DNA of 64,000 nucleotides from Microdochium bolleyi (GCA_001566295.1 KQ964257.1:124001-188000), one strand, 5' to 3'; positions 9,580-21,365 are shown, counted from the stretch's first letter. Notes: generated by a model from the letters alone, not told the origin. Translations and numbers: made by a program.

Positions 9580-12500
9580 GATCTGATCCCGTCGGAATGT
9601 GTCAGCAATTGCCTATGCGTCGCGGTCCTGGCAGACGTGTCGTCGCAGCATGAACAGAAAAGGGTTGTCACGACAGCAGCATTCGCCAGCCTCTGAGCGA
9701 CGAAACAGGCACGACGTTGATGAGGTGAGCCTCCGAGGGGACGGGCCTGGCGCCGTGGGAAAAAGAGGGGCTGTCTATGTGCCTGTGCGGTTCTGCCAGT
9801 CGGCGCGGGAGGTTGGTCCAGTTGGAGAAAGTACGGCGGAGTGATGGTGTCCGGGCAGGGTGGCTGGGCCCTGCGGGAATTGTCCCATTGTTGGTCGCAG
9901 CCACCGGTGCTAGGCGGCGCGTCGCTGATAAGCACTCGTCAGGTGCAGATAGGCGCCTGTCGTGACATGCGACGAGGCAGCGAGGCCAGCAGTCTTGAGA
10001 CGGGCGCGGCCTGTGTATGCTTGGATGGCAGCAGTTGCTTGGTGGCATCCATGGATATCAGGCCAAGGGACGGGGCAGGCATGGAGTCGCTGTGCATGTC
10101 GTGGGCTGGCGCAACGCGTTCCAAGGATGGCTGAGGATGGATGTACCGGCTACTTGCCTAGGAACCTCTGGAGGTGGCGGGCCGGGCGTGACCTTGCCAC
10201 GTCAATTGCGCTTTGCTCGCACGACATGACGGCCGCGTCGATGTGCGCCAGGGAAGCAATCGAGCTCAGAGACCGGGCGTGTAGAGGAGATAGGACCATC
10301 GCGACAAGAGGAAGGAGACGTTGCGACTTACGAGGGATGTTGCGGGCGGTACCTCTGGTGTCAACGATGTACAAGCTCGGCGGCGCGAGAGACGAAAGGT
10401 GTGGAGATTTTCTCGAGGGCCTGGCTGGTGTTTCGCGACGGGCGCACGGGCAGAAAATGAGCTGGCTGGGGTCCAGGACAGGCAAGGCGGTGTCTGCCTT
10501 CTGCGAGGCGCGCGGTGGACCCTCGGACCCTGGCAAGGCAGAAAGGTACAGTCAGCGACCAGAAGCGACAAGCCCGGGCAGCGGCAAAGCAAGACAGGCG
10601 CGTACGTTTGGTGAACAGGATGGTCCGCCGGCAGAGAGGGCGACTGCACCCTGGAGCTGGATGAGCAGGAGAGGCCGCCTTGCGCTGGAGGAGCGCCGAG
10701 GGAGCGCTGTGCTTGGGCTGGCGCAAGCAGCGACGCTGGGCCTATCAATGGGTGATCGCTGGCAAGGGCAGAGTGGGACGGGAGATCGTGAAGCGGACAC
10801 GGGCTCAAGTACCGGACGAAGCAGACGAGCGTTAGCTGGGGGACGGCGAGGTGGAGGTGGGTGCGAGGTCAGGGAGGAGGGAGAAGTATCGAGGTAGAGG
10901 GAACAAGTGTTGTACGTACGGAGTACTGGGCTGTCTGGGCGCGCGCGGAGCGCTCGGCAGGTGGGGCACCGCAATCGCCAGCAAACAAGACGGGAACTCA
11001 GCGCGATTACCCTGGAGGTGCAGGTGTCACCCATCCGGACGCCTGCGAGGCATGAGTTCTCCTCGCGCTGATCGGCTTGAAGCTGGCCATGGTCAAAGCC
11101 GATGGGGGTTCCCCGTTGGAGGCATCTGAAGTCTGCAGATGATAGTCACCGCGCGCCTCTCGTCGAGCAAGAACCCTGCGAAGATCACCCGACTGTTCGA
11201 CAGTGCCGGCAGTGATAGGCCCGTTCTCGTCCCCGCTCCACCCGGCCGGGCCATGTATCTCTACCTCCCCCACACAATGTCGACCTTCGCGATACTTCTG
11301 CCACACAGACACCAAAGTACCCCAACCCACCCAATGTCCACACTCGACCACTGGCAGTCGAGTGCAGTTCTTGTTCAGTCGGCCTCTATCTCGCACGCAC
11401 TTTCTCTCAAAGCTGAGGGCATCGTGGATAGCTGACCACTCGCTGTTTTGCACACATTGTTTTTTGTTTTAATTTTCACAAAACTTGGTTTTCTACCTGG
11501 ATACAGTGTTCCGTTATCGTCTGGGCCTGCAAGAGGTGACTACATTTCTTACGGAATATTGGCAAAATTCATGAACAAAATAAAGTGAAACGGAAATAAG
11601 AACCTCCGGGTGAAACGGAGATTGCAGAGATTCGAGCATGCTTCATAATCAACAAAGGTTAGTTCCTGAGAGAAATCGGGCATCATCGTTTTGGTCGAGT
11701 CAAGGTCGACATTCATGTAGAGACCTGACTATATGATAGCCGAATACGGACATCACCTACATCATGGGCCGACTAGGACGTCTTAGTGCTCCTCATATCG
11801 ATCTTCATTGACCTTGTAAAATAAATCACAAATTAAGGCCCGAACCTGTCCTGTCAGAATTCTCCCAATGTAACATGTCTACACCAAAAAACGTACTGCT
11901 GCTACGCTGAGTAGCAGAACAAGACAAGGCATGTCTATCACGAGCACCGACTGACATGCTGTTCGAAGTTCAGATGAACCAAAAGGACCGAAAGAGGCCC
12001 CGCCTGGCCGTGTCCCAGTGCTTTCACGGCTGGCAGCAGGACGTCGCAGGGCAGCGGCTGACACTGATAGTTAATCAACATGGTGTAAGCACGGCTGGGG
12101 AACACCCGGCCATGCCCCAAAACGCATCAAAATTCATCTCAGCGAGGTCATGGGGCATCGCTTGGAAACGAGATAAGAGCCGCATCGTTTCGGGGGCGCT
12201 GGAAGTGGGTGCTCCTCGGACGTCTTGGCCGGTTACACCAAGCATTTCAGGTCTGAACAAATTTCGAGACATGGGAAAATCCTGCTCAAGGGGTTTGTTT
12301 ACTCACCCTGCCCTCCTCCGTCCTCATGCACACAAAATTGTGCTCATCCGATGTGCAATGCCACGGCCGGTCCGCTGGAACCCAGCACAAACATTGGACA
12401 AACTGTGGCGCCGACGGTGAGTGTGCCCCCTGTTGACCCCTGCCAAGAGCTCTCGCTGGCAGTTGAGCCTTGCTCGTGTCCCGCTTTCGTGTTTCTGTCC

Positions 12501-15439
12501 GCATTAATGATGAAGAAACATAAAATCATGAACCGACAATGAAACCAAACCTGGCACCGGATGCTCTTGGCCCCGGGAGACCTACTCTTGCTGGAGCTCC
12601 AGACTGTTTACGTCTGGCCAACCAATCAGCTGACGACATCGGGTTTGCTAAGGACAAACACATGCTGAAACTGGCGATGGAGAGAGATGTGGGCATCCGA
12701 AGAAACATGCCCGACGCTCCGGAGCGAGTGTAATTCTTCGTTCTGAAGAAGCCGCAAAACTGGCCATGGGCAGTGAGCGCAACTCGGCCCAACGTCATGG
12801 TGCCAGGTCTTGATTCTCTCGCATCCCCACGCTTTCGTTGCTGCCTGGCGTCGCCGTGATGCCAAAAGCACTCCGTGCCGATTATGTCATCTGGCGTGTG
12901 GCTTGACCTGGCCCCACCATGTAGTAGCCATGAAACCCGACCTGGTCGCATGGCTGTCAGATGTGAGTTTGAGATCCATTCGGAGGCTGCCGAGTTCATA
13001 TCTGCAAATTGTTATCGTGCTCAAGTGCCGCAGTTCTCCAGCGTGTCTGATCCAACGGATCGTGACGTCGCAATCGTTGACAACACGGCTGGCCAAATCC
13101 ATGAAGCAGCCATCTGGCACAGAGAAAACCCGAAATTGAGGTCAGCGTCACTGCTTGTCCGTCATTGAAACTTGCTCTGAGAGCCGCACACTTTCCAAAA
13201 GGTAACAATGGGCATCTCGACCTTGAGCCGAAGGCGTGAGGTTGCAGCGGCTTATCAGCGCACCTCCAGGGTCACCAGCTGTCCCAATTTGCCTTCACGA
13301 GAGGGGCCAGGGACACCCGTACCCATGACCTCACCTGAGACTGGGGCTGCTGCAACGCTCGCAAGCATTGCAGAAAGTATGAGTTGTGTGCTCACTGCTT
13401 AGAGATGGTACAGTCGATTGCTTGCCGGCACGAATAACGTTCTCAGCGCGAGAGGCAGCAGTGGTTGTGCCATATCGCAAGCAGCAGTGAGTTGTTGCTC
13501 GAAAGTCCGCGCATGAACAGATCGCCGTGCCGTTAAACTTGAAACTACATGTTCCACTGAGTCGAGGGCGATCATCCAGTCTCTCTGGGCTGCCGCGATC
13601 ATACGAACACGCAATACATCGTGGCGCAGACTCATCTGGTCGAACGCTGAAATGCGCCGAAGATTGTGTGTTTCTCCCCACTACTCACAGGCACTGCCTC
13701 GCCGATCGGGAAACGTGAGACCATTGTTCAGATGGTGACCAATGTGCCCGACTCAAGCGACGAAACGTGCAGGGTTTGATGCTGGCTGGAGATGTCTCCT
13801 CGGCATCCCATGCCTCGCCTGGATAAAAGCTTGGCCTGGATTGGTCGTGCTGGATCGACGCATGCCTTGCCCACTGCTGAAGAAGCAGGATCGTTGTATT
13901 CGGCGGCTCAAGTTTGTGCCAGATGCAGAAAATGAGGAAGAAATCCGGACCTGCATGCTGAGGCGCCATCAGGGGCGGGGCAGGTTTGAGGCTCTCTGCA
14001 AGGTCAAGGAAACAGCACTGGGGGGCGCCCCTGGCCCAGCAGGGGGTGTGACCGGTTGCTGGATGCCCCGCGACAGGGAGGGAGCCCCCTCCTGAGGCTC
14101 GACTTGCTGCCCGCACTGTGGCATCCCCTCTCCTCCTCCAGCATCACGCTCACCAACCTCACAGTCTGCACACTCGGAGTCGTCTCGACACTGCCTCAGC
14201 CCTCCGCCAGAAACACGGGTCCTGCACTGCCCGTCTCCAGCATGCCCCAACCCCGGCGCCATGGTCTGATGACCGGCGCTTGACCGACTCTTCTTTGTTT
14301 ACCTGTCTCGAAACGTACCTGTTTGGCCCCATCGCCTTGTTCTGCAACACCGTTTTGGCCAGAACTCCAGCAACGAAACAACACAAAATGCCTACCAGCA
14401 CAGCCTGCCTCATCGGCACAAGCAGCCCCGCGGATCCGACGAGGTGGTGCTGCCGACCAGCCGTGCCAGAGGCCACTCGTCTCGCAAGCCTCGACATTTC
14501 TCATCCTGTGACAAACTCATGGTGCGGCTCTTTCCTGGGCCAACTGTGAGCTCTTTCACGGCTCTTACAAGTTGTGGTGGACTGGGACGTCGCCGCTCGC
14601 GTTCCAGGCGGGCGGCACCGCCCCTGCCGGACGCCTTGTCGAAGCCTCCTCGGTTGCATCTCTCGCACCGGTCCGACACGAACAGCTGGCAAACATGGAC
14701 AGTTGAGGGGGCTCCGCGGCGCCGCCTGTGGTTTCATGGCGAGGCAAAGGTTTAGAGCGAGCTATAGAAGACCTGGGCAATAAGTTGTCCGGCCTGCTGG
14801 CAGGTCCCAGCCATGGCTGGCCCGTTTCAACCCCCATCTGTGTCATCGGCGGTCGACGCATAAGGCCAAGCTCGATACTCGCCCAGGGTTTTGTCCCATG
14901 TTTTTTCTGGGGTCGCCGCGCCCTCTGCGACGGGCCCTGCATGGGCGGCCCTGCCGGCATGGGACGTTTGGGTTTCCCCCCGTTCCGCCTCAGAGCCAGC
15001 CCACCCCTGCCAGCCCCTGGCCAGCCCTGTGCCTGGCCGAGTCCACCACCAAGCGGAGCTTGCAACGGTCCCAGATCGACTATTACTAGCCTCGGCCTGC
15101 CGGTCCTCCATATCGTTTTCCGGAGCCTCATTCCATTCATTTCCGATCATCTCAAGTCGACAGACAAGACCGTCCAAAGGTCTGCTCTCGTGTGCTTAGT
15201 CTTCTCTTCTTCTTCGCGGCTGGTACCACGCTCTTTTACTTTACTTTCGCTGTCCAACTGGTTTGGAAGCAGGACCTTCATTCTTAATCTCGACAACAAC
15301 AACAACCACCGACTCACGAGGATATCTTAATTTCTTACAAGTCCGACAGTCACTACTGCAGCAGTTGCCGCTATCAGACGCCAATCCTTCAAATACCTTT
15401 TCAATCGTTGAAAAAAACAAATCATATACACCCAGCACA
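9580..15439. other. 5.9-kb gene-poor divergent region between two Myb-type genes
   Basis: Many open frames of 60-310 codons occur on both strands here, but they overlap, are often started by non-ATG codons, and have low-complexity or Arg/Ser/Pro-biased composition with no recognisable domain. I call no gene. The stretch between about 11,450 and 11,900 is visibly A/T-richer than its surroundings. The region probably contains long 5' leaders and promoters of both Myb-type genes; non-coding transcripts are possible but cannot be shown from sequence. Confidence 0.5.
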
Positions 15440-16468
15440 ATGTCTCCATCAGTCGCCTTCGGTGGTCACCACTCAGCCATGTACACACCCACGAGTGATA
15501 TGATGGATCGTCACGAGTACGGAGTCCAGAAGCAGCGGAAGCCCGCCTCTACAGGGGGTGGCAGAGCCTGGAGCGAGGATGAGGAGGTCTACCTCCTGCA
15601 GACACGCCTGCAGAAGATGCCATACAAGCACATCGCCGCCCACCTCAAGAAGACAGAGCTCGCATGCCGGCTACACTACCACCAGCTGAGCCACGGCAGC
15701 AACCGCCGCCGCAGGACTGCATCGGTCTCGTCCTCGTCCTCGAACCCCTCTCCCGTGCTGGCGGCAACAGTGCCCTCACCGATCATGGAGCACGACCCCC
15801 GCGAGATGACTCCCCCTCACAGCCTCGGCAGACACTCATCCCACTCGCCTGACCCTTACGTGAAGCTGCCCAGCATCATGGGCCGGTCCGAGTCGGCATC
15901 TCACCTCCCTGCCATCCTCCCCAAGCCGGTTGCCATGGGCCTGTCCCCCGAGTCCAACAGCGCCTCGGCGTATCACCACCGCATGCCCACACCCGGCCCC
16001 GACATGTCCAAGCCCCTGGAGCCGTCGGCCTTTTCGCGGCCCTCGTCTTCTCTGAGCCACTCGGAGTCACACGGCAACCTCCGCCTGGACTGCTCGTCGC
16101 TGCCTCAACCGGCTCCCTACGTCGACCTTGGCCGGCTCAGCGCCGTGTACAACAGCCACCGCGCAACCTTCTGGGGTGCCGTGGCTGCCGACTACGGCTC
16201 TGGAATGAGTCCCCAGGTGCTGGAGCAGGCATGGAAGTCTAGCCTGTCCAAGCCGGCCACGCTCGCCCCCTTTGGACCTGGCCTGCCCATGACTCCGGCT
16301 ACCAGCCCCAGCGAGCGTGAGAGCTCTGTCGAGAGGCAGTACCAGGACCGGACGCGGATCAGCGCCATCCTGGGCATCAACGCCAATCCGCGCAGCTACC
16401 AGGAGCGGGAGCTGGTGCGGAGGCTCGAGGAGGGCCATGGTCAGGTGATGACCCCGACGCACGCATGA
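15440..16468 (+). CDS. Myb/SANT-like DNA-binding protein
   Basis: Single-exon 342-aa protein. The ATG at 15440 (context cagcacaATG) follows an A/C-rich leader; the frame is open upstream but the sequence there is not protein-like. Residues 41-84 form one Myb-like repeat (GGRAWSEDEEVYLLQTR ... MPYKHIAAHLKKTELACRLHYHQLS), immediately followed by an Arg cluster (SNRRRRTAS) that may serve nuclear import. The remainder is Ser/Pro-rich, with a conserved-looking C-terminal block (VDLGRLSAVYNSHRATFWGAVAADYGSG ... RTRISAILGINANPRSYQERELVRR) that looks like a family-specific region. It is probably a transcription or chromatin factor. It is divergently arranged with the other SANT/Myb gene across a 5.9-kb gap. 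Confidence 0.87.
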   Translation: MSPSVAFGGHHSAMYTPTSDMMDRHEYGVQKQRKPASTGGGRAWSEDEEVYLLQTRLQKMPYKHIAAHLKKTELACRLHYHQLSHGSNRRRRTASVSSSSSNPSPVLAATVPSPIMEHDPREMTPPHSLGRHSSHSPDPYVKLPSIMGRSESASHLPAILPKPVAMGLSPESNSASAYHHRMPTPGPDMSKPLEPSAFSRPSSSLSHSESHGNLRLDCSSLPQPAPYVDLGRLSAVYNSHRATFWGAVAADYGSGMSPQVLEQAWKSSLSKPATLAPFGPGLPMTPATSPSERESSVERQYQDRTRISAILGINANPRSYQERELVRRLEEGHGQVMTPTHA

Positions 16469-17615
16469 GATAGCCTCGCGCACATGGCAGCACACATAAA
16501 GCTAGATGTTTTGATGTTTGTTTCTCTTCGACCCCGTGCTCGCCATTACTCGATACATCTTTTTCGGATACCCATACGACATTTTAACTTTGACGGCCGG
16601 CATGAGCGTTCTCGGACAGGCGAAACTGATTTTTGATACTTGCGATGACACTGAAAGGTGGTGGATTGAGAGGGAGGATAGCAATACGTACCTGGACAAG
16701 GCCGGAATCTCCTGGCTAGGGGGAGGTGGAAATCAAGACACGTTGAGAAGAAGCTCTTAGCCCTCGATCCTCGTGCCTGTGTGACTGTGCAGTCCTGTGA
16801 CATGATGACCACGAATGAGAATAGCGACGGCCCCCCGGCTTCGGCGGGTGGAGAAGCTGCTTTGAATTCGGCGCCTCGAGATAGGCGGAGCTGGTCCGAT
16901 CCGGAGAGCAGCGGCCTTCGGTTCGGGGGTTCCCCGCCTCGCCCCCGCACTCTGTGCCGCGAGTCGCGCCCTGTCGGCGTCACTTGCATGCACCCCGCCG
17001 GGCTCGATGCGGGTGACGACGATCTGAGGACTTGGCCTGGGAGTGTCCTGGAAGTATTCCTCGAAGCCGGCTTCTTGTCGTAAGGCTCAGTAGTGTGTCG
17101 TTGATGAGCTTGGGTACCTCACGGGTCTTCGGTGCCGGCTTCAGAGCATTCACACGTATACCCTAGGGCATCCTAGTATTCAACACAGAGCTCGGATTGG
17201 AGTCTTGACAACACCGCAAGTGATGCTTGAGCTGTGTATGTACGCCTCGCCCAATACGAAACCCAATCGTCTTGAGGCTGCACACCATCCTGCAACAGTG
17301 GCCCCCGACTCGCGGTTCGGCTCGGTGCATCTCTGGTGCGAATCGTGGTAGGCACGGCAGGACAGCACAGCTCCCCCGCCCGAAAACCAGGGAGGGTCTG
17401 TCGACTCCGCATTCTCTCCAACTTTCTCCAGCACACCACTTTTCTCATCGACGTCCTCACGAGGGTGCCTGTTCTTTTCCCACACACTCTCTCACATAAT
17501 TCATTGCTCCATTGCTCGTACTGCCAAGGACGACAGTGGCCCAGAGGAAAGACAGATCCAGCACGAGATCACAGAGGAAGAGAACCCCCGGGACAACAGC
17601 ACACGACACGACACG
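16469..17615. other. Intergenic: 3' of the Myb gene, promoter of the dehydratase gene
   Basis: About 1.1 kb between two plus-strand genes. Short frames are present on both strands, none convincing. The right end should hold the promoter and leader of the dihydroxy-acid dehydratase gene. Confidence 0.5.
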
Positions 17616-19963
17616 ATGAGCGACGTCCCCGAGGCCGAGCTGGGCGCGGGCGTGACCGACCCGAAGTCGGACGCCCAGTACATCCAGTTCAGGACGCTGC
17701 CCGCCGAGTCGGGCAAGCTGAACCGCTGGTCCAACGCGGTCACGCGGGGCCACGACTTTCCTGGTGCCCAGGTCAGTGCCGCATTTCGTTGATGCTCCAA
17801 GCAGCGTGTCCTTCTTGTCCCACACTCTGCTCTCTTTTTTTTGCCTTCAACGCTGGGGTTTCTGGATTCAGGATGATTCTGGCATTCCCAGTAGAGACGA
17901 GACGATTGAAGAGCTGGATCCCGCCCCAGCCACGCATACGGGGAGACAACATGCGGCAACGAAGAAGGACATCCTGTGTTCGGCTCGCGAGACAGACAAA
18001 GGACTGACCTGACCCGTGTTAACCATCAGGCCATGCTATACGGCGCCGGCGTGCCCAACGAGGACATGATGAAGAACGCGCCGCACGTGGGCATCGCGAC
18101 CATCTGGTGGGAAGGCAACCCTTGCAAGTGAGTCTCCCTCTCGACCTGGACGTGAGATACGGTCAAATATGAATACAATAGCTAACAACACCTGAACCCA
18201 GCACCCATCGTACGCATCCGATCCTCAGCAGCTGTTCCTTGTGACATGTGCACAGCCCACAGTGGCATGTACCTGTAGGCCAACGCAGTGCTGACCATCT
18301 CCACTGACTTGCAGTCCTCGAGTTCGGCAACATCGTCAAGAAGTCCGTCGAGAAGCAGAAGATGCTCGCGTGGCAGTACAATGCCGTGGGCGTGTCTGAC
18401 GCCATCACCATGGGCGGCGAGGGTGAGCATTTCCACTCCCCCTTCTCATCCCTCCCATCCTTCCCCAATCTATACTGACAACTCACACCACGTGACCCAG
18501 GCATGAGGTTCTCCCTGCAGTCGCGAGACCTCATCGCCGACTCAATTGAGACAGTGACCTGCGCACAGCACCACGACGCCAACATTGCGATCCCCGGCTG
18601 CGACAAGAACATGCCGGGCGTGGTCATGGCCGCGGCGCGGCACAACCGGCCCTTTATCATGATCTACGGCGGCACCATCCGCAAGGGGTACTCGCAGCTG
18701 CTGGAGCGCGAGGTCAACGTGAGCACGTGCTACGAGGCTTCGGGCGCCTTCGCGTACGGCCGGCTCCAGGCCGCGACGGACCCGGGCGCCAAGGGCCGCA
18801 CGCCGAGCGACGTCATGTCGGACCTCGAGCACCACGCGTGCCCCGGCGCGGGCGCCTGCGGGGGCATGTACACGGCCAACACGATGGCGACGGCCATCGA
18901 GGCGATGGGGCTCACGCTGCCCGGGTCGTCCTCGTACCCGGCGCTGTCGCCGGAGAAGGCGCGCGAGTGCGAGCGCGCCGCCGAGGTCATCAAGATCACG
19001 ATGGAGAAGGACATCCGGCCGCGGGACCTGCTCACGCGCGCGGCGTTTGAGAACGCGCTCGTCATCACAATGATCCTCGGCGGCAGCACCAACGGGGTGC
19101 TGCACTTCCTCGCCATGGCTAACACGGCCGAGGTGGAGCTCACGCTCGACGACGTCGCCCGCGTGAGCAACAAGACGCCGTTCCTCGCCGACCTGCAGCC
19201 CAGCGGCAAGTACATGATGGAGGACCTGTACAAGATCGGCGGGACGCCGAGCGTGCTCAAGATGCTCATTGCGGCGGGCCTGATCAACGGCGACATCCCG
19301 ACCGTCACGGGCAAGACGCTCGCCGAGAACGTGGCCGACTGGCCGTCCCTGCCGCCGGACCAGAAGATCATCCGGCCCCTGTCCGACCCGATCAAGGAGT
19401 CCGGGCACATCCGGATCCTGCGGGGCAACTTTGCGCCCGAGGGCGCCGTGGCCAAGATCACGGGCAAGGAGGGGCTCAGCTTCACGGGCAAGGCGCGGGT
19501 GTTCAACAAGGAGCACGAGCTGAACGACGCGCTGACCAAGGGCGAGATCCCGCACGGCGAGAACCTCGTGCTGGTCGTGCGCTACGAGGGGCCTAAGGGC
19601 GGGCCGGGGATGCCGGAGCAGCTGCGCGCCTCGGCGGCCATCATGGGCGCCGGGCTCAAGAACATCGCCCTCGTGACCGACGGGCGGTACAGCGGCGCGA
19701 GCCACGGGTTCATCGTGGGCCACGTCACGCCCGAGGCGGCGGTCGGCGGGCCGATCGCACTGGTCCGGGACGGGGATGTGATGCTGATCGACGCGGTCAC
19801 GAACCGCATCGACATCACGAGCGTCGACGACGCGGAGCTCGAAAGGCGGCGCAAGGAGTGGGTGGCGCCGCCGCCGCGGGTGAAGAGGGGCGTGCTGGCA
19901 AAGTATGCCCGGCTCGTGGGCGATGCTAGCCACGGTGCCGTGACGGATCAGTGGGATGACTAG
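17616..19963 (+). CDS. Dihydroxy-acid dehydratase (IlvD/Edd family) paralogue without mitochondrial presequence
   Basis: Five exons: 17616-17771, 18030-18127, 18202-18209, 18315-18422 and 18501-19963, total 610 aa. The third exon is only 8 nt, and it is needed to rebuild the conserved NPCNTHLLEFG. The family dehydrates 2,3-dihydroxy acids to 2-keto acids in valine, isoleucine and pantothenate synthesis, using an Fe-S cluster. All three cluster cysteines are present: Cys84 (NPCN), Cys157 (GCDKNMPG) and Cys243 (GACGGMYTANTM). The C-terminal region has the expected DGRYSGASHGF and GHVTPEAAVGGP motifs. The N-terminus (MSDVPEAELGAG) is acidic and not amphipathic, unlike the mitochondrial leader of the housekeeping enzyme, so I infer a cytosolic or specialised paralogue. 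The gene converges on the next minus-strand gene with 168 bp between stops. Confidence 0.93.
18202..18209 (+). other. 8-nt microexon of the dehydratase gene
   Basis: The sequence cacccatc lies between a CCCAG acceptor and a GTACGC donor. Exon 2 ends with AA (phase 2) and exon 4 begins TCCTCGAG. Only with these eight bases included does the frame read Asn-Thr-His-Leu-Leu-Glu-Phe-Gly, the expected sequence after the first cluster cysteine. Confidence 0.85.
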
Positions 19964-20131
19964 GTTGCGGTGTGAAACAAGACTAGGTTTGTGAGAGCCG
20001 TACAGACTGTCACGCAAGTAGCATCATGTTTGAAAAGCAAGAGCTTCCGCTTCATGTCCGATAACCATGAGTCGCGTGTCTGTAAGTCACTAGTCGCATG
20101 AGAAGCCCACGCATGTACCATCACTTCAGAC

Positions 20132-21142
20132 CTACTTGCCCTCCCTCCAGAACCGGTCCAGCGCATCCTGCCTCACCTCCCACGCCCAATGGTGACAAGT
20201 CTGATGCACCACCGGACTGACCCCCGGCCCGCCCCTCCCGCCGTCGTCCTCCTCGCTCTCGTCGCCTTCGTCCATGACGCTCCGGACCCCCGCGGCGACG
20301 TACTTCTTGAGCAGGATCCTGCGCCACCGGCCCGTCTCGCCGACGCACTTCTTCCACCGGCCGATCTGCCGCTCGTCGTCCGCGCACCGCCGGCCCATCC
20401 AGAACCGGCAGTACCACTGGAACCAGCCCCTGACGTCGTGCTCGTGGCTGATCCACCCGGCGGCCTCCCACTCCTCGATCGACTGCCCGCACGCCACGCC
20501 GTACTTGTTGACCTCCGGGTCGTACTCGGGCGAGGTGAGGTACCGGGACACGTCGAGCCCTGAGGTCCACTCGGCGGGCAGCTCGCGCCAGTCGTCCTCG
20601 ATGGTGGTCCGGAGGTGGCGCGAGTACAGGGGGCGGAAGTAGGAGCCGCCGAAGCAGCCCTCGCGGAGGATGGACTCGGGGGATTTGTTGGGCGTGAAGT
20701 CTGGGTGGGAGGGGAAGCGGTATGTCCCTGTGTCGTCGTCAAATGTAGGTGGGGCTGCCTCTGGTGCCCAGGATGTCCAGCCCGCGATTATGGACGCCAG
20801 GTCTGCCCTGGGCGACTGCGAGGGTGACGAAGAGGCTGGAGGCGAGGGGATGGGCGCCTTTGGGGCTGCGGTCTTCTTGGCCGTGCGTCTGGATGTTCTG
20901 ACACCACTACCGGCATCGTCCTCGTCGTAGACTGGTCGTGAGGGCGCGCTCGCGATTCGTGCCGAGGTGCGAGTTGGGCGCATGGGCTCTCTCTTGGCAG
21001 CAGTCTTTTGCCGCTTGGGAGGGCGACTGCCATCGTTGCCAGGCTGGACAGCGGGCTTCGCCTCCGACCTGAGTCCCAAGTCGCGGACGAGGGCTGCATT
21101 GTGCTTGATGTTTTGCAGGCGGCGTGCCTCGTAGCTGGACAT
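20132..21142 (-). CDS. Uncharacterised fungal protein with CMR1/DDB2-like N-terminal motif
   Basis: Single-exon 336-aa protein starting at the ATG at 21142. Residues 2-24 (SSYEARRLQNIKHNAALVRDLGL) resemble the short helix found at the N-terminus of CMR1/DDB2-type proteins (YExxRxxNIxxNxxxLxxLGL). Here there is no WD40 propeller. A Lys/Arg-rich disordered segment (about 40-90, likely nuclear) is followed by a compact, Trp/Tyr-rich domain (about 145-336) with striking motifs: REGCFGGSYFRPLYS, LPAEWTSGLDVSRYL, CGQSIEEWEAAGWISHEHDVRGWFQWYCRFWMGRR and HHWAWEVRQDALDRFW. I recognise this as a family of unassigned function only. A nuclear role is inferred from composition. Confidence 0.8.
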   Translation of the reverse strand: MSSYEARRLQNIKHNAALVRDLGLRSEAKPAVQPGNDGSRPPKRQKTAAKREPMRPTRTSARIASAPSRPVYDEDDAGSGVRTSRRTAKKTAAPKAPIPSPPASSSPSQSPRADLASIIAGWTSWAPEAAPPTFDDDTGTYRFPSHPDFTPNKSPESILREGCFGGSYFRPLYSRHLRTTIEDDWRELPAEWTSGLDVSRYLTSPEYDPEVNKYGVACGQSIEEWEAAGWISHEHDVRGWFQWYCRFWMGRRCADDERQIGRWKKCVGETGRWRRILLKKYVAAGVRSVMDEGDESEEDDGGRGGPGVSPVVHQTCHHWAWEVRQDALDRFWREGK

Positions 21143-21365
21143 GGCCGAAGACGTCTGGGATACCAAGTCTCGGGGATAAGTTCAGGGCCGTGCTGGTGCC
21201 CAATGGTCGTGTATACTTTGGTAGTTGACGGTTGATTGTTCGCGTCGACAGACGCAGTGGTGGAAGTTGTGGTGACGTCAGTTTCAGGGTCCAGGCACAG
21301 TGGATCACGGACGCGCCCCGGCCCTGACGCGCTCCTCCACGCCTTGATCACCCTTGAACTCACAA

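Noticed and set aside
9962..10897. 311-codon open frame in the Myb-Myb gap
   Set aside because: Begins at GTG, is Arg/Gly/Ser-biased with no domain, and overlaps equally long frames on the other strand.
18542..20017. 491-codon open frame antisense to the dehydratase gene
   Set aside because: It mirrors the third-codon-position G/C bias of the real gene; composition is Arg/Leu/His/Val repeats without any domain.
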